64,000 bases of DNA from Borrelia sp. HM. Lineage in GTDB: Bacteria > Spirochaetota > Spirochaetia > Borreliales > Borreliaceae. Location: NCBI RefSeq assembly GCF_019669085.1, contig NZ_AP024401.1, positions 1-64,000 on the forward strand, given 5' to 3'. Under the pieces are notes generated by a model that did no database searches, was not told the origin of the DNA, and saw only the letters and a program-made list of their open reading frames with translations. This document shows positions 48,129 through 57,974 of the stretch, piece by piece. Each line of letters begins with the position of its first letter. Position 1 is the stretch's first letter. A program made the translations under genes and the position numbers.

Positions 48129-48980
48129 ATGATGCATATGAATAATGAGTTTAATATCAAAATCAATCAAGAAGAGCTTAATAGGTTAACCAGAATAATA
48201 TATAATAATTTTGGTATTAACCTTACCGAGAAAAAAAAGTTGCTAATCGAAAGCAGATTGTCATCAATCATCAAAGCAAAAAATTTTAATAATTTTACAG
48301 AATACATCAATTATTTAGAAAATTATAAAAATCAAATGCCTTTAATAGAATTAGTTGATAAAATATCAACTAATCATACTTATTTCTTCAGAGAACATAA
48401 TCATTTTGAATTCCTTGAAAGGAAAATATTACCCACAATATTTAATCAAGCATCTCAATTAGGAGAAGAAGAAATTCGCATATGGTCATCTGGATGTTCA
48501 AGCGGAGAAGAACCATATACAATTGCAATGATATTAAATGAATATATAAACAACAACCAAATTCAATGTAAGACAAAAATATTAGCAACAGATATTTCAA
48601 TTACTGTCCTTAATGAAGCTAAGCAAGGAATCTATACACAAGACCGTATAAAAACACTGCCAAAGTATTTAAAAATCAAATACTTAAATAAAGTTACAAA
48701 TGAGCAATTTGAAGTCAAAGACATACTGAAAAGAATGATACAGTTTAAAAAATTAAATCTCATGAATGAAATTTTTCCATTCAAGAAACAATTTGATTTA
48801 ATATTCTGTAGAAACGTAATGATTTATTTTGATGAAAAGACTAGAAATAAACTTGCTGAAAAATTCAGTCAACATTTAAAAGACGACGCTTATTTACTTA
48901 TTGGTCATTCAGAAACAATTAGAAGTAATAAAACTTTAAAGTATATAATGCCAGCAACATATAAAAAATCAACCAGATAA
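48129..48980 (+). CDS. cheR: chemotaxis protein methyltransferase CheR
   Basis: Methylates Glu residues of chemoreceptors with SAM. Length 283 residues (start at ATG 48129 or 48132 or 48138). A helical N-domain is followed by STNHTYFFREHNHFEFLE, then the SAM-binding WSSGCSSGEEPYTIAM, ATDIS, and FCRNVMIYFDE. The protein ends soon after the Rossmann domain. AAAAAGATG precedes the start. It stands alone on the plus strand and converges on phoU. Confidence 0.93.
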   Translation: MMHMNNEFNIKINQEELNRLTRIIYNNFGINLTEKKKLLIESRLSSIIKAKNFNNFTEYINYLENYKNQMPLIELVDKISTNHTYFFREHNHFEFLERKILPTIFNQASQLGEEEIRIWSSGCSSGEEPYTIAMILNEYINNNQIQCKTKILATDISITVLNEAKQGIYTQDRIKTLPKYLKIKYLNKVTNEQFEVKDILKRMIQFKKLNLMNEIFPFKKQFDLIFCRNVMIYFDEKTRNKLAEKFSQHLKDDAYLLIGHSETIRSNKTLKYIMPATYKKSTR

Positions 48981-49082
48981 ACTAAAAATAACTTATTCAT
49001 AAATTAGCTGTTTTTAAGTGCATTTTTTTTATTTTCTAAAATCAATCAATAAAGTCTTTTTATTTTCAACTAATAACTACTA

Positions 49083-49754
49083 TTAAGTTAGATTTACTTT
49101 TTCACCTACCTTAATAAAATAAAGTAATTCACCTATTGTTGCAACATGGTCCCCTACTCTTTCTAAAAAACTATTTAAAAATAGGATATTTAAAAGATAA
49201 TCTAAATTTTCTGGATTATCTTTCATAGCATTAATCACAACTGTTTTTTGTTTTGAAAATAATTTATCAATAACGTTATCATACTTGACTATCTTAAGTA
49301 TTTTAATAAAATCTCCATCAAAGTAAGCATCAAAAATATTTGAAAGCATATCCTTTGCCGTATCTGCCATCTCCCTTAAAGGCTTTTGATAAATGTCAAC
49401 TGAAGAAAAATTACCCACATCAGACTCCAAAAGCAATACAACCTTTACAATTTTAGTAGAATGATCAGCAATACGTTCAAGAGAGCTAATTATTTTGATA
49501 ATCGCCAAAATTTCTCTAAGTTCAGTTGCAACAGGATGTTCAGTAGCAATTATTCTCCCACATAAATCTTCAATATCATATTGGTAATCATCTATCATTT
49601 TTTCATCCTCATTAATAATCTTTTTAGCTAGATTTTTATCCCTAGATTCTAAGGCTATTAACGAGTTTTCTATTATTTTAAGCACACACTCTTTCATATC
49701 CCAAAGATAATCTTTGATTACTTCAAGTTGTTTAGTAAGTCTACGCCTAATCAT
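49083..49754 (-). CDS. phoU: PhoU family phosphate regulator
   Basis: Negative regulator of the Pst phosphate transporter in other bacteria. Length 223 residues, all helical, with two repeats carrying E(D)xxxD-type metal-binding motifs: NEDEKMIDDYQYDIE and SLERIADHSTKIVK, and in the second half SFLERVGDHVATIGE. It lies 11 bases after a TPR gene, not next to pst genes. Confidence 0.88.
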   Translation of the reverse strand: MIRRRLTKQLEVIKDYLWDMKECVLKIIENSLIALESRDKNLAKKIINEDEKMIDDYQYDIEDLCGRIIATEHPVATELREILAIIKIISSLERIADHSTKIVKVVLLLESDVGNFSSVDIYQKPLREMADTAKDMLSNIFDAYFDGDFIKILKIVKYDNVIDKLFSKQKTVVINAMKDNPENLDYLLNILFLNSFLERVGDHVATIGELLYFIKVGEKVNLT

Positions 49755-49765
49755 ACCAAATTCTC

Positions 49766-50791
49766 CTAAAAAAACCGTTTTAAAAATAAATATCTCAATT
49801 TAGAGAGTTCATAATAATTGCTAAAAGGATAACCATCAACAACTCTCTTATAATAACTAAGAGACTCTACAAAATTCTTATACTTGCTCTCAGTTTCATA
49901 CAACCTGCCCAATAAATAATTATACCTATCTGGAAACCTTGAATTCATATACTTTGGATAATACAACAAACTTAAATTCAAAAAAAAATCATATTCACTA
50001 TTCATTAATAAGAAATCAAGAATATCAAGATAAATATCCTCACTAAAATCAATGTTATTTTCTACTAAAAACCTCACATCTCTTAATACATTTTCTACTT
50101 TATTTAATTTCATTCCAAGCTCAATAAGATTTAAAAAAATTTTATTAAAATTTTTCTCCCTCAAACTTAAGTAATTCAAATAAGAATTTAAATAGTCTTT
50201 ATTCTTATAATAAAGCTCAGCTTTTAATAAAGTATACTCATTACTGTCAAAATTATACCTATTAAGCAAATCAATTGCACCTTTGTAGTCATTAATATAA
50301 GATAAATTTAAAGCCCTTCTCATAATATCTACTGCATTTAAACTATCTGTATCAATATCTTTATCAAAATTAATTTTTTTATCTGAATCTAACTTATCTT
50401 TAAAATCCATTTTATCAGACTTAGAAACTTCTTCTTGCTTAATAATTTTTAAAACTACATTTTTAATAAATTCCCTAGAATCCTTTACATTTTGATATTT
50501 GAAATTTAATATAACATTGCCAGAATTTCTTAAAGTTTGAAAAGTAAACATAGCTCCATCTTGATAAGATTCTGCTAAAAGTCTAATAAATGAATTATTT
50601 TTAACATTTTCAATATAAATCCAAGCATCTTCTTTAAAAAAAAAATTGAATTTTGAATTAGTACTTACTGTAAATTCTTGCTCTTCACTGCCAAAATCAA
50701 GCTCATAAGTACTGTATTGACTTTTAAAAGTTGAAGAAAATAATGTATTAACAATATAAAATAAAAAATAAATAAGAAAATTTTTCTTCAC
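49766..50791 (-). CDS. exported TPR-like protein (BB0043 homologue)
   Basis: Unassigned, 341 residues. The signal peptide is FLIYFLFYIVNTLFSS. A beta-rich domain follows (about 25-125, with FTVSTNSKFNFFF and WIYIENV), then a Lys/Asp linker, then helical repeats of TPR type (DIMRRALNLSYINDYKGAIDLLNRY, TLLKAELYYKNKDYLNSYLNYL, YYKRVVDGYPFSNYYELSKLRYLF). It overlaps the preceding small membrane gene by ATGA and precedes phoU. Confidence 0.7.
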   Translation of the reverse strand: MKKNFLIYFLFYIVNTLFSSTFKSQYSTYELDFGSEEQEFTVSTNSKFNFFFKEDAWIYIENVKNNSFIRLLAESYQDGAMFTFQTLRNSGNVILNFKYQNVKDSREFIKNVVLKIIKQEEVSKSDKMDFKDKLDSDKKINFDKDIDTDSLNAVDIMRRALNLSYINDYKGAIDLLNRYNFDSNEYTLLKAELYYKNKDYLNSYLNYLSLREKNFNKIFLNLIELGMKLNKVENVLRDVRFLVENNIDFSEDIYLDILDFLLMNSEYDFFLNLSLLYYPKYMNSRFPDRYNYLLGRLYETESKYKNFVESLSYYKRVVDGYPFSNYYELSKLRYLFLKRFF

Positions 50792-51174
50792 CGATAATTT
50801 TCCAGCATTCTATCAATTAATGATTCATTTTTCTTCTCTAAATCAATATTAAACAAATTTTCTGACTTTATCCAAAGACCTTTAAGAAGCCCTTCGTTAA
50901 CTGGCTGATAATGAATCAAACTATTACCTAATTTACCATCAGGAAGATTAGGCTTGGGAAAGAAAAAATCATCCATATTTAAACTAGAATTCAAATCAAA
51001 ATAAAAATCTTCTATATCAAGCATTTTTAGTTTTTGATTGAAATCTTCTGCTGTACTATTTCGAGTCTTTTCAATCATTCTATGTGCATAGAAATATGTT
51101 AAAAAGGAAATAATAATTAATAAAAATATTAAAATTAAAAAATAGCTTTGCAAATAAAATCTTTTCTCTACCAT
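50788..51174 (-). CDS. small membrane-anchored protein (BB0044 homologue)
   Basis: Unrecognised, 128 residues. There is one N-terminal membrane helix (SYFLILIFLLIIISFLTYFYA, about 9-29); the rest is polar and would lie in the periplasm if the helix is a type II anchor. It sits between smc (26-base gap) and the TPR gene (4-base overlap), so the four genes smc to phoU probably form one unit. Confidence 0.65.
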   Translation of the reverse strand: MVEKRFYLQSYFLILIFLLIIISFLTYFYAHRMIEKTRNSTAEDFNQKLKMLDIEDFYFDLNSSLNMDDFFFPKPNLPDGKLGNSLIHYQPVNEGLLKGLWIKSENLFNIDLEKKNESLIDRMLENYR

Positions 51175-51200
51175 GATAAATTCCTTAATATGCGTAATTA

Positions 51201-53654
51201 TTATATATCAAATATCATACTTTCTCCACTGTCACTAGTAATACCTATTAAATTCTTACTATCTTGAGCAACATACATATTATGAGTTATTACAAATAAT
51301 TGAACTCTCTGACCAAGTTCTCTTAAAAGTACAGCAAGCTTATTGCTATTTTCAAAATCAAGAGAAGCATCTATCTCATCAAGCACACAAAATGAAGCAG
51401 GAGAATAATAATACAAAGAAAATAAAAATGCTATACTAATCAAAGAATGTTCTCCTCCAGAAAGCATTTTATTCCCTTTAGCCAACTTATCCTTAAAATA
51501 TACCTTAATCTCTATATCTACTGAATCTTTACTATAAAAAAGACTACCATTACCCTTAAACATTCTATTAAAAAAATAAATAAAATGGTTATTAATCTCA
51601 CTAAAAGCATCATTAAATCTTTTATCAATTTCTCTTTTTATTTTTTTTCTCAATTTATTTAAAGATTCTTTGGTTAAATTTAAATTATCTATCTGTAAAT
51701 CTATCTTTTCAACCCTTTCCTTTACCTCATTGTATTCTTTATCAACATTAAAGAAAATATAATTATTATGTTCAATCATATTAATTTCCTTTTTCAAAGA
51801 ATCTATTTTGGCAATATCCTCTGTAAGTTCAAACTTTGCCAAATATTTATTATCCAAATTAAAATTTTTTATATCATCTTCAATATCTAAGCTAGAATTA
51901 AACAAAATATCATATTCGGCCTGCTTTTTCATATATTCATAATAAGATGAATTCCTAAAAGCATCTAATAAATTCACAGAATGCATCTCACCATTAACAA
52001 CTAATTTACTACCCTTAGCTTCACTTAAAAACTTATCTAAATTGATATTAATATCACTTCTCTCTAAACTCAGATCATCTAATTTTAAGCTCAAATTATT
52101 CAGTCTTTCCTTAAGCTCATCTCTAGTCTCAAATAAAAATTTTAAATTACTATCTATAAGCTTAATTTCATCTTCATTCTTAAGTCTAGAAAGCTCTGTA
52201 TATTCAATTTCTCCTAATATCTCATTTAGTTTTACTGTTTTATCAGATATTAAACTCTCAATGGTAGTTATTTCTTTTGCAATATTAGCCTTAAAACTAT
52301 TTTTTGAAAGCAAAAATTTCCTTAAATCAACATTTTGCTCAAATATAGGTTCAATTTTTTCCTTTAATAAATTTAAAAGCTTATCTTCTTTAACTATATA
52401 TTTAAGCAAATTTTCCCTAATCTCTTTAATATATTTTATGCTTAAAGTATCTTCAAAAAACTTTAAGGAATTCAAAATATTTTTTTTCAATAATTCAAAT
52501 TCTTCTATGTTACTATCCTTAGAAATAGATAAAATCAAATCAATAAGTTCAAAAAAACTTCTTGTATATCTATTTATTTCATCAGTAAGAGAAAAAAAAT
52601 CTTTCTTTTTGGCTTGAAGAGAATTATTCAAATTAGTTAACTCTCCATTTACACTGACTTTTACTGATTCAATTTGTGCTTTATTTCCCATAAGTATATT
52701 TGCCAAATTCAATTTTCCATTTTTATCATGTTCTAATTTCTGAATTTTAATTTCTACTCCAAACAATTTGGTCTTTAAAGCTTCAATTTCGCTTTTAACC
52801 ATCTCAATATTTTTAATAACATTTTTCTCTCTAAAAGAATAAAATTCTAATTTTTCTTTAATATTTTCAATAGAAAAGCTATTTATAGATAAAATTTTAT
52901 CTATATCTTTAATATCTAATTTACTCTTAAGCTCATCCAAATCAAAATTAAGATTAAAAAGTTTTTTTAATCTTAATTCTTTTTCTAAATTTTCTAAATC
53001 TTCTTTTAATTTTTGATACTTACCCTTAAGCAAAAAATCACTTCTAATCTTTTCATATTTTTCATTTAACTCCCTTCTTAAAATCAAAAGAGAATTTAAA
53101 TTTTCTTTTGATTTTTCCAATCTTTTATATGCCTGTTCCTCTTCAACTTTAAGTAGATCTATTCCACTAGCCTCTTCTACTAAAGATTTCAAATTAATAT
53201 TATCACCAGAAGAAATTCTTTCAATATTACCCTGATTAATAAACATATAAGGCGAATTCTTTAATTTAAGCTTATTCATAAGGATTGCATAACTTTTAAT
53301 ATCTAAAGTATCATTATTAAAGAAATATTCACTCGTACCATCTTTATAAAGCCTTCTTCTGATATAAAATTTATTTCTAAAATCACTGATAGATAAATCT
53401 TCATTGTTAAAAAAAAGAGTTACTTCAGCAAAATTAGACTCTCCAGACTTTGCTATAGAAATTAAATCCGTAATATTTTTGACTCTTAAAATCTTTATAT
53501 TATCCTCTCCGATACAAAAACGAATTGCATCTAATAAATTACTCTTTCCACAACCATTAGGACCAATAATAAAATTTAAACCACTATTTAATTTTAATTC
53601 CTGCATTTTAATAAAGGACTTAAAACCTAAAAGACTTATCTTCTCTAAAAACAA
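51201..53654 (-). CDS. smc: chromosome segregation SMC ATPase (P115-like), short form
   Basis: DNA-organising ATPase. Walker A GPNGCGKSNLLDAI is near residue 32, the signature LSGGEHSLISIAFLFSLYY and Walker B FCVLDEIDASLDFENSN are near the C-terminus, and FVITHNMYVA follows. Long coiled coils flank a central hinge-like part (GSKLVVNGEMHSVNLLDAFRNSSY). At 817 residues it is much shorter than usual bacterial SMC (about 1180), because both coiled-coil arms are short. First gene of the unit that ends at phoU. Confidence 0.92.
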   Translation of the reverse strand: MFLEKISLLGFKSFIKMQELKLNSGLNFIIGPNGCGKSNLLDAIRFCIGEDNIKILRVKNITDLISIAKSGESNFAEVTLFFNNEDLSISDFRNKFYIRRRLYKDGTSEYFFNNDTLDIKSYAILMNKLKLKNSPYMFINQGNIERISSGDNINLKSLVEEASGIDLLKVEEEQAYKRLEKSKENLNSLLILRRELNEKYEKIRSDFLLKGKYQKLKEDLENLEKELRLKKLFNLNFDLDELKSKLDIKDIDKILSINSFSIENIKEKLEFYSFREKNVIKNIEMVKSEIEALKTKLFGVEIKIQKLEHDKNGKLNLANILMGNKAQIESVKVSVNGELTNLNNSLQAKKKDFFSLTDEINRYTRSFFELIDLILSISKDSNIEEFELLKKNILNSLKFFEDTLSIKYIKEIRENLLKYIVKEDKLLNLLKEKIEPIFEQNVDLRKFLLSKNSFKANIAKEITTIESLISDKTVKLNEILGEIEYTELSRLKNEDEIKLIDSNLKFLFETRDELKERLNNLSLKLDDLSLERSDININLDKFLSEAKGSKLVVNGEMHSVNLLDAFRNSSYYEYMKKQAEYDILFNSSLDIEDDIKNFNLDNKYLAKFELTEDIAKIDSLKKEINMIEHNNYIFFNVDKEYNEVKERVEKIDLQIDNLNLTKESLNKLRKKIKREIDKRFNDAFSEINNHFIYFFNRMFKGNGSLFYSKDSVDIEIKVYFKDKLAKGNKMLSGGEHSLISIAFLFSLYYYSPASFCVLDEIDASLDFENSNKLAVLLRELGQRVQLFVITHNMYVAQDSKNLIGITSDSGESMIFDI

Positions 53655-53710
53655 AGTTACACTCCAATTAAATTACAAATAAGATTAATCTATCAAGGAT
53701 GACTTTATAT

Positions 53711-53716
53711 TATAAT
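53711..53716 (+). promoter_or_regulatory. -10-like element close to the rnhB start
   Basis: TATAAT ends only eight bases before the ATG at 53725, so a transcript would start one or two bases before or at the start codon. The -35 position (ATCTAT) is poor. Confidence 0.4.
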
Positions 53717-53724
53717 CAATAGTT

Positions 53725-54270
53725 ATGATTTGTGGAATTGATGAAGTTGGACGAGGTTGCATCTTTGGTCCCGTTCTAAGTGCAGCTGTCATTTTTAAAG
53801 GAAAACCAAATTTTTTAAATGAACTAGACGATTCAAAAAAACTTACTAAAGTTAAAAGAGAATATTTATCCTCATTAATACTTGAAAAGTCATATTATGC
53901 ATTCGCAGAAATTTCTAACGACATCATTGATAAAATTAACATTCATCATGCTTCACTTCTTGCCATGAAAACTGCATACGAAAAGCTAAGCATAGAATGT
54001 AATTTAGTACTTGTAGATGGAAAATTTATTCCAAAAATAAAAGCTAAAAACATTCAAGCTATAATTAAAGGAGATTCCATAATTAACGAAATAAAAGCAG
54101 CATCAATCATAGCAAAAGTAAAAAGAGATGCACTAATGGATGAATACGATAAACTTTACCCCCTATACGCACTTAAAAAAAATAAGGGATACCCAACAAA
54201 AGAACATAAATATGCTATAAAAAAATATGGAATCTTAAACCTTCATAGAAAAAGTTTTCAACTCATATAA
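53725..54270 (+). CDS. rnhB: ribonuclease HII
   Basis: Removes ribonucleotides from RNA-DNA hybrids. Length 181 residues. The start MICGIDEVGRG has the catalytic Asp-Glu pair; DDSKKLT, LVDGKF and IKGDSIINEIKAASIIAKVKRD with the further Asp residues, and the HKKYG-type end KEHKYAIKKYGILNLHRKSF, are all present. No ribosome binding site is visible before the ATG. It converges on bpuR with two bases between the stops. Confidence 0.94.
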   Translation: MICGIDEVGRGCIFGPVLSAAVIFKGKPNFLNELDDSKKLTKVKREYLSSLILEKSYYAFAEISNDIIDKINIHHASLLAMKTAYEKLSIECNLVLVDGKFIPKIKAKNIQAIIKGDSIINEIKAASIIAKVKRDALMDEYDKLYPLYALKKNKGYPTKEHKYAIKKYGILNLHRKSFQLI

Positions 54271-54272
54271 TT

Positions 54273-54635
54273 TTAATCATCCTTATCTCTAAATTTTCCT
54301 GACAAACGATCATTTTTGTCATAATTTAGATTGTTTTTTTTCCTATTTTCATCATGGCTATAAAAATCATTATGATATTCTCTTCTTGAAATTGAATTCT
54401 GAGAAATTTTTCTCTTAATAACAGAAATTGCTCTTAATAGATTTGATTCAAATTCTTCAATATTTTCTTCATAAACAAAAACTGAATGTCTTTCAAAGTC
54501 TCCATTCATATTTCTCTTGCTTTCTACAATATTTAAAAAATAATCACCTTTCCTATTTTCTTTAACATTAAAAAAATAAGTTCTATCAGAATTTGTAAAT
54601 AATTTATCAGAATATACTTCCCCTCTTTCGCCCAT
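54273..54635 (-). CDS. bpuR: PUR-domain nucleic acid-binding protein BpuR
   Basis: Homologue of BB0047, the Borrelia PUR-domain protein that binds single-stranded DNA and RNA and has been described as a regulator of erp genes and of its own and other messages. The family name of the domain is DUF3276/PurA-type. From the ATG at 54635 it begins [12 protein letters not shown] and has 120 residues. [24 protein letters not shown] is the conserved beta-strand part, and [14 protein letters not shown] the following helix. The tail is rich in Arg, Asp and Asn. AGGAC stands before this ATG; four more codons are open upstream. Confidence 0.88.
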   Translation of the reverse strand: MGERGEVYSDKLFTNSDRTYFFNVKENRKGDYFLNIVESKRNMNGDFERHSVFVYEENIEEFESNLLRAISVIKRKISQNSISRREYHNDFYSHDENRKKNNLNYDKNDRLSGKFRDKDD

Positions 54636-54740
54636 TAAGTCCTCCACAAAAAAGCCTATATATTATATTAGCTCAAAAAAATTAACATAATTATACTTAC
54701 TAAGTAAAAAAATACTATCTAAAATTAATAATAAAATCAA

Positions 54741-54769
54741 TTGACATAAATCGCATTTTTCTATAGAAT
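54741..54769 (+). promoter_or_regulatory. promoter of tRNA-Gly
   Basis: TTGACA (54741-54746, full consensus) and TAGAAT (54764-54769) are separated by 17 bases, 18 bases upstream of the tRNA 5' end. Confidence 0.75.
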
Positions 54770-54787
54770 CAACTTTGTATTATTTGT

Positions 54788-54859
54788 GCGTCCTTCGTAT
54801 AATGGCTATTACCTTAGCCTTCCAAGCTAATGATGTCGGTTCGATTCCGATAGGACGCT
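54788..54859 (+). tRNA. tRNA-Gly (anticodon TCC)
   Basis: The acceptor stem GCGTCCT/AGGACGC closes a standard cloverleaf. The anticodon arm TTAGC-CTTCCAA-GCTAA has TCC at 54821-54823, and the T arm TCGGTTCGATTCCGA is normal. Discriminator is T; CCA is not encoded. A T run follows, which can end transcription. Confidence 0.95.
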
Positions 54860-54897
54860 TTTTAAGTAAATATTGTTTTTAGTGAATAAAATAATGA

Positions 54898-55263
54898 TGG
54901 AGATGGCGGGAATTGAACCCGCGTCCTAAAAATAATATCATAAGCATCTACAAGCTTAGCTAGTATTCATTTTAAGTAAATAAGGCTTGGGAAAACTAGC
55001 AAACCAACAACCTAACTACTCTCAAGTTTAAGAGTCCCTAAAAATCAACTTGAAATATTTTTAAGCAAGCTTTGATGTCATGAAAGAGTATAAGTTAAAT
55101 CTCAAAGCAAAATTCAACAAAACTCTCTGCTAAATTAAGCAGCCATTACAAGATTTGAACTTGCAAAGTTAATATTTTTTGCATTTATTAAAGAAGTTTT
55201 AAGAGATTCACTCTGCCTGCAACCTATGCTATTAAATTTTTTAGTCAAATCCAAAACATCCCC
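54898..55263 (-). ncRNA. ssrA: transfer-messenger RNA (tmRNA)
   Basis: Rescues stalled ribosomes with SmpB. The 5' end GGGGATG (55263 downwards) pairs with CATCTCC at 54905-54899, and GGGTTCAATTCCCGCC forms the T arm near the 3' end. The tag frame at 55182-55135 reads AKNINFASSNLVMAA and then TAA, close to the known B. burgdorferi tag AKNNNFTSSNLVMAA. CCA is not encoded. Length is 366 bases. Confidence 0.95.
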
Positions 55264-55380
55264 TTCCAAATTATTGGACTTTAAAATAACATTTTAACAT
55301 AAATAAATCTAAAAGGCAAAATAATCCAATTTGCAAAACAACATTTAAAAGCTTATAATAATTTTCATAATAATAAATAT

Positions 55381-56118
55381 GTGATAAATTACAAGTCAAA
55401 TAAGGAAGTTCTTTTGAGCAATGAAATTCTATGGTGCATTATGTTAATCTGCATCTATTCAATTTTGATAATAATATATAAGCTTTTTGGACAAAAAGGA
55501 TTATTCGCATGGATAACATCCTCTGTAATTATTGCAAATATTCAAGTCTTAAAGCAAATCACAATATTTGGATTTAATGCCACTCTTGGCAACATTATTT
55601 ACGCATCATCATATGTTGCAACAGATATTTTATCAGAACTTTACGGTCGCCAAATTTCAAAAAAAGCAGTTTATATTGGATTCATGAGCTTCATATCTTT
55701 TGCATTCATTACAAATATTCAACTTTATTTTTCAACAAATAATTTGGATATATATTTAAAAAGCTTAGAAAATATTTTTTCTTCAATCCCAATTTTATTG
55801 CTTGCATCAATTATTGCATATATAATATCTCAACTAAATGATGTATACTTGTATGAATTTATTAAAGATAAATTTCCAAAATTTCTATTTATAAGGAGTA
55901 ATGGTTCAACACTTACAAGTGAACTAATAGATACGATAATATTTGTAAGCATTGCAACATATTTTAATATATTTCCAAAAGAAGCGTATTTCGATATAGT
56001 CATTTCTACGTATATTATTAAAGGATTTGCTGGAATCTTAGGCACCCCATTTATTTATATTGCAAAATATATATCTCAAAATAAAAAAAGTTTTAATACA
56101 AATAAAATATCCACTTAA
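55381..56118 (+). CDS. COG1738/YhhQ family transporter, probable queuosine precursor uptake
   Basis: Integral membrane protein, 245 residues, starting with GTG. About six membrane segments are seen. Family features include an N-terminal FGQKGLFAW, VIIANIQVLKQITIFGFNATLGNIIYASSYVATDILSELYG, and the C-terminal SELIDTIIFVSIATY. YhhQ family members import preQ0 or preQ1, and the queA gene in this window fits that. The neighbour at 56150 is a diverged paralogue. No clear ribosome binding site stands before the GTG. Confidence 0.82.
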   Translation: MINYKSNKEVLLSNEILWCIMLICIYSILIIIYKLFGQKGLFAWITSSVIIANIQVLKQITIFGFNATLGNIIYASSYVATDILSELYGRQISKKAVYIGFMSFISFAFITNIQLYFSTNNLDIYLKSLENIFSSIPILLLASIIAYIISQLNDVYLYEFIKDKFPKFLFIRSNGSTLTSELIDTIIFVSIATYFNIFPKEAYFDIVISTYIIKGFAGILGTPFIYIAKYISQNKKSFNTNKIST

Positions 56119-56149
56119 CTATTGTTTACTAATCTATTATAATTAATAT

Positions 56150-56857
56150 ATGGTAGACATGATTGTATGGACAACCTTAGTGGTATTTATATATTTACAA
56201 TTAATATTGTCATATTATATATTTGGAAAATCAGGTCTTTTTTGTTTTAACATAATTATGACAATGCTTTCAAATCTTATTATATTAAAGAGAATATTAA
56301 TATTTGGAGAGAAAATTAACCTATCAGGAATAACATTTCTCTCAATTCTTTGTACATTAAATCTAATTACAGAAAAATATAATGACAAATCAGCAATAAA
56401 ATCTGCAACATTAAACATGTTAATGCATATAACCTTTGTAATAATGATACACTTTACATTATATTTTCAACAAAACGAATTTGACACTTCTAACATACAC
56501 CTAAAAATATTGTTTTACAATGCTTCTTATATTTCAATAGTTTTTAGTGGAACATATATCATATTTTTATGTAGTTATACTAATATCAAAATATATTCCA
56601 TACTCAAAAAACACAATATGCAAAATAAATTGATAAATCATAATTTATCAAGGCTATGTTCTGCATGTATAGCTTATATGTTAGCAAACATTTCAATGTA
56701 TATTATCTCACAATTATATACTGACAATAACATAAATATAATAGAAAGTTCATGGATCTTTACTATCATAATAATGACAATTGACACTTTAGCATATTAT
56801 TTCCTAAATACTATGAAAATAAAAGAAATAAGAAAACCCAAGTTATTCAATATTTAA
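56150..56857 (+). CDS. diverged COG1738-like paralogue, membrane protein
   Basis: Integral membrane protein, 235 residues, six hydrophobic segments. It aligns by eye with the upstream gene: FGKSGLFCFNIIMTMLSNLIILKRILIFGEKINLSGITF corresponds to FGQKGLFAWITSSVIIANIQVLKQITIFGFNATLGNIIY, and CTLNLITEKYNDKSAIK to VATDILSELYGRQISKK. The acidic D and E of the first membrane motif are changed or shifted (TDILSE to NLITE). It may have lost or altered its substrate. It starts 31 bases after its paralogue. Confidence 0.72.
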   Translation: MVDMIVWTTLVVFIYLQLILSYYIFGKSGLFCFNIIMTMLSNLIILKRILIFGEKINLSGITFLSILCTLNLITEKYNDKSAIKSATLNMLMHITFVIMIHFTLYFQQNEFDTSNIHLKILFYNASYISIVFSGTYIIFLCSYTNIKIYSILKKHNMQNKLINHNLSRLCSACIAYMLANISMYIISQLYTDNNINIIESSWIFTIIIMTIDTLAYYFLNTMKIKEIRKPKLFNI

Positions 56858-57234
56858 AACTATATATAATAATTGAATTTTATAGTCCATTTCTTTTTGT
56901 TATTCAACAAATATTACAATATAGCTTTTTGCAAACGACTTTATTACAAATAAAAGGTGTAGGATAGGTTCAACTAAGTGTCAAGCAATTTTACTAATTA
57001 TTTGGCATATTATCGGTATCTTTTTTAAATAAAGAGATGATTTTCAACACAAGATAATATGCTCTTACTCAAAGTCATCATATCTATGAGATATATTGCA
57101 ATAGTCTTTTATTAAGCATAAATTAAGACAAAATTTTCATTATATTTAACATATCACTATTCATAAAATATAAGTTTAAATAAAAATAAAATTAAATAAA
57201 ATGCTCAAAAATAAAACATTTCTTATATAATTGA
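56858..57234. other. intergenic region, no gene seen
   Basis: 377 AT-rich bases between the transporter paralogue and ung. No ORF over 40 codons on either strand looks coding, and I see no RNA gene. TATAAT at 57226-57231 lies only three bases before the ung ATG and may be fortuitous. Confidence 0.4.
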
Positions 57235-57909
57235 ATGGTGGAAGTAAAAATAGAAGACTCTTGGAAAAAAATTTTAAAAGATGAATTTTGTAAAGAATAT
57301 TTTATAAAACTTGTAAGTTTTATAAAAAATGAATATAAAACAAAAAAAGGAAAAATTTTTCCACCTCCAAAACTAATATTTAATGCATTTGATTCTTTGC
57401 AATTTAAAGACATAAAAGTAGTAATACTTGGACAAGATCCATACCATGGCAAACAACAAGCTAATGGGTTAGCCTTTTCTGTAAATCCAAATGTCAAAAT
57501 TCCCCCATCACTACAAAATATTTTCAAGGAAATAGAGAGAAGTTTAAAAATTAAAACTATTCCAAATGGAGACTTAACAAGATGGGCAATACAAGGTGTA
57601 TTTTTATTAAATTCAATATTAACAGTAGAAGAAGGTCACCCGTCATCTCATAAAGAAATAGGTTGGGAAGTTTTTACAAACGAGGTGATAAGAATCATCT
57701 CAAAAAATTTAAATAACATTGTTTTTATGCTATGGGGTAATTTTGCAAAAAGCAAGAAAGAATTAATCGACACATCAAAACATCTAATTCTTGAAACAAG
57801 CCACCCATCTCCTTATTCTGCAAATAATGGCTTCTTAGGATCCAATCATTTTAGCAAAACTCTAAAATATCTAAAAGAATATAACAAAATCCCAATAAAC
57901 TTTCAGTAG
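57235..57909 (+). CDS. ung: uracil-DNA glycosylase
   Basis: Removes uracil from DNA in base excision repair. Family 1 enzyme, 224 residues. The catalytic water-activating Asp is in [19 protein letters not shown], the Phe/Asn pocket follows in LLNSILTV, and the His loop is [12 protein letters not shown]. The start is ATG 57235; GTG is the next codon. It converges on secG. Confidence 0.95.
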   Translation: MVEVKIEDSWKKILKDEFCKEYFIKLVSFIKNEYKTKKGKIFPPPKLIFNAFDSLQFKDIKVVILGQDPYHGKQQANGLAFSVNPNVKIPPSLQNIFKEIERSLKIKTIPNGDLTRWAIQGVFLLNSILTVEEGHPSSHKEIGWEVFTNEVIRIISKNLNNIVFMLWGNFAKSKKELIDTSKHLILETSHPSPYSANNGFLGSNHFSKTLKYLKEYNKIPINFQ

Positions 57910-57974
57910 ATCAGATTGCTAATAATCAAAAGAATACAAATAAATCATTTAAATGATCAACTAAACTATATTAC

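Noticed and set aside
57226-57231. TATAAT as promoter of ung
   Set aside because: It is three bases before the ATG, so transcription would start inside the gene, and no -35 is found at the right distance.
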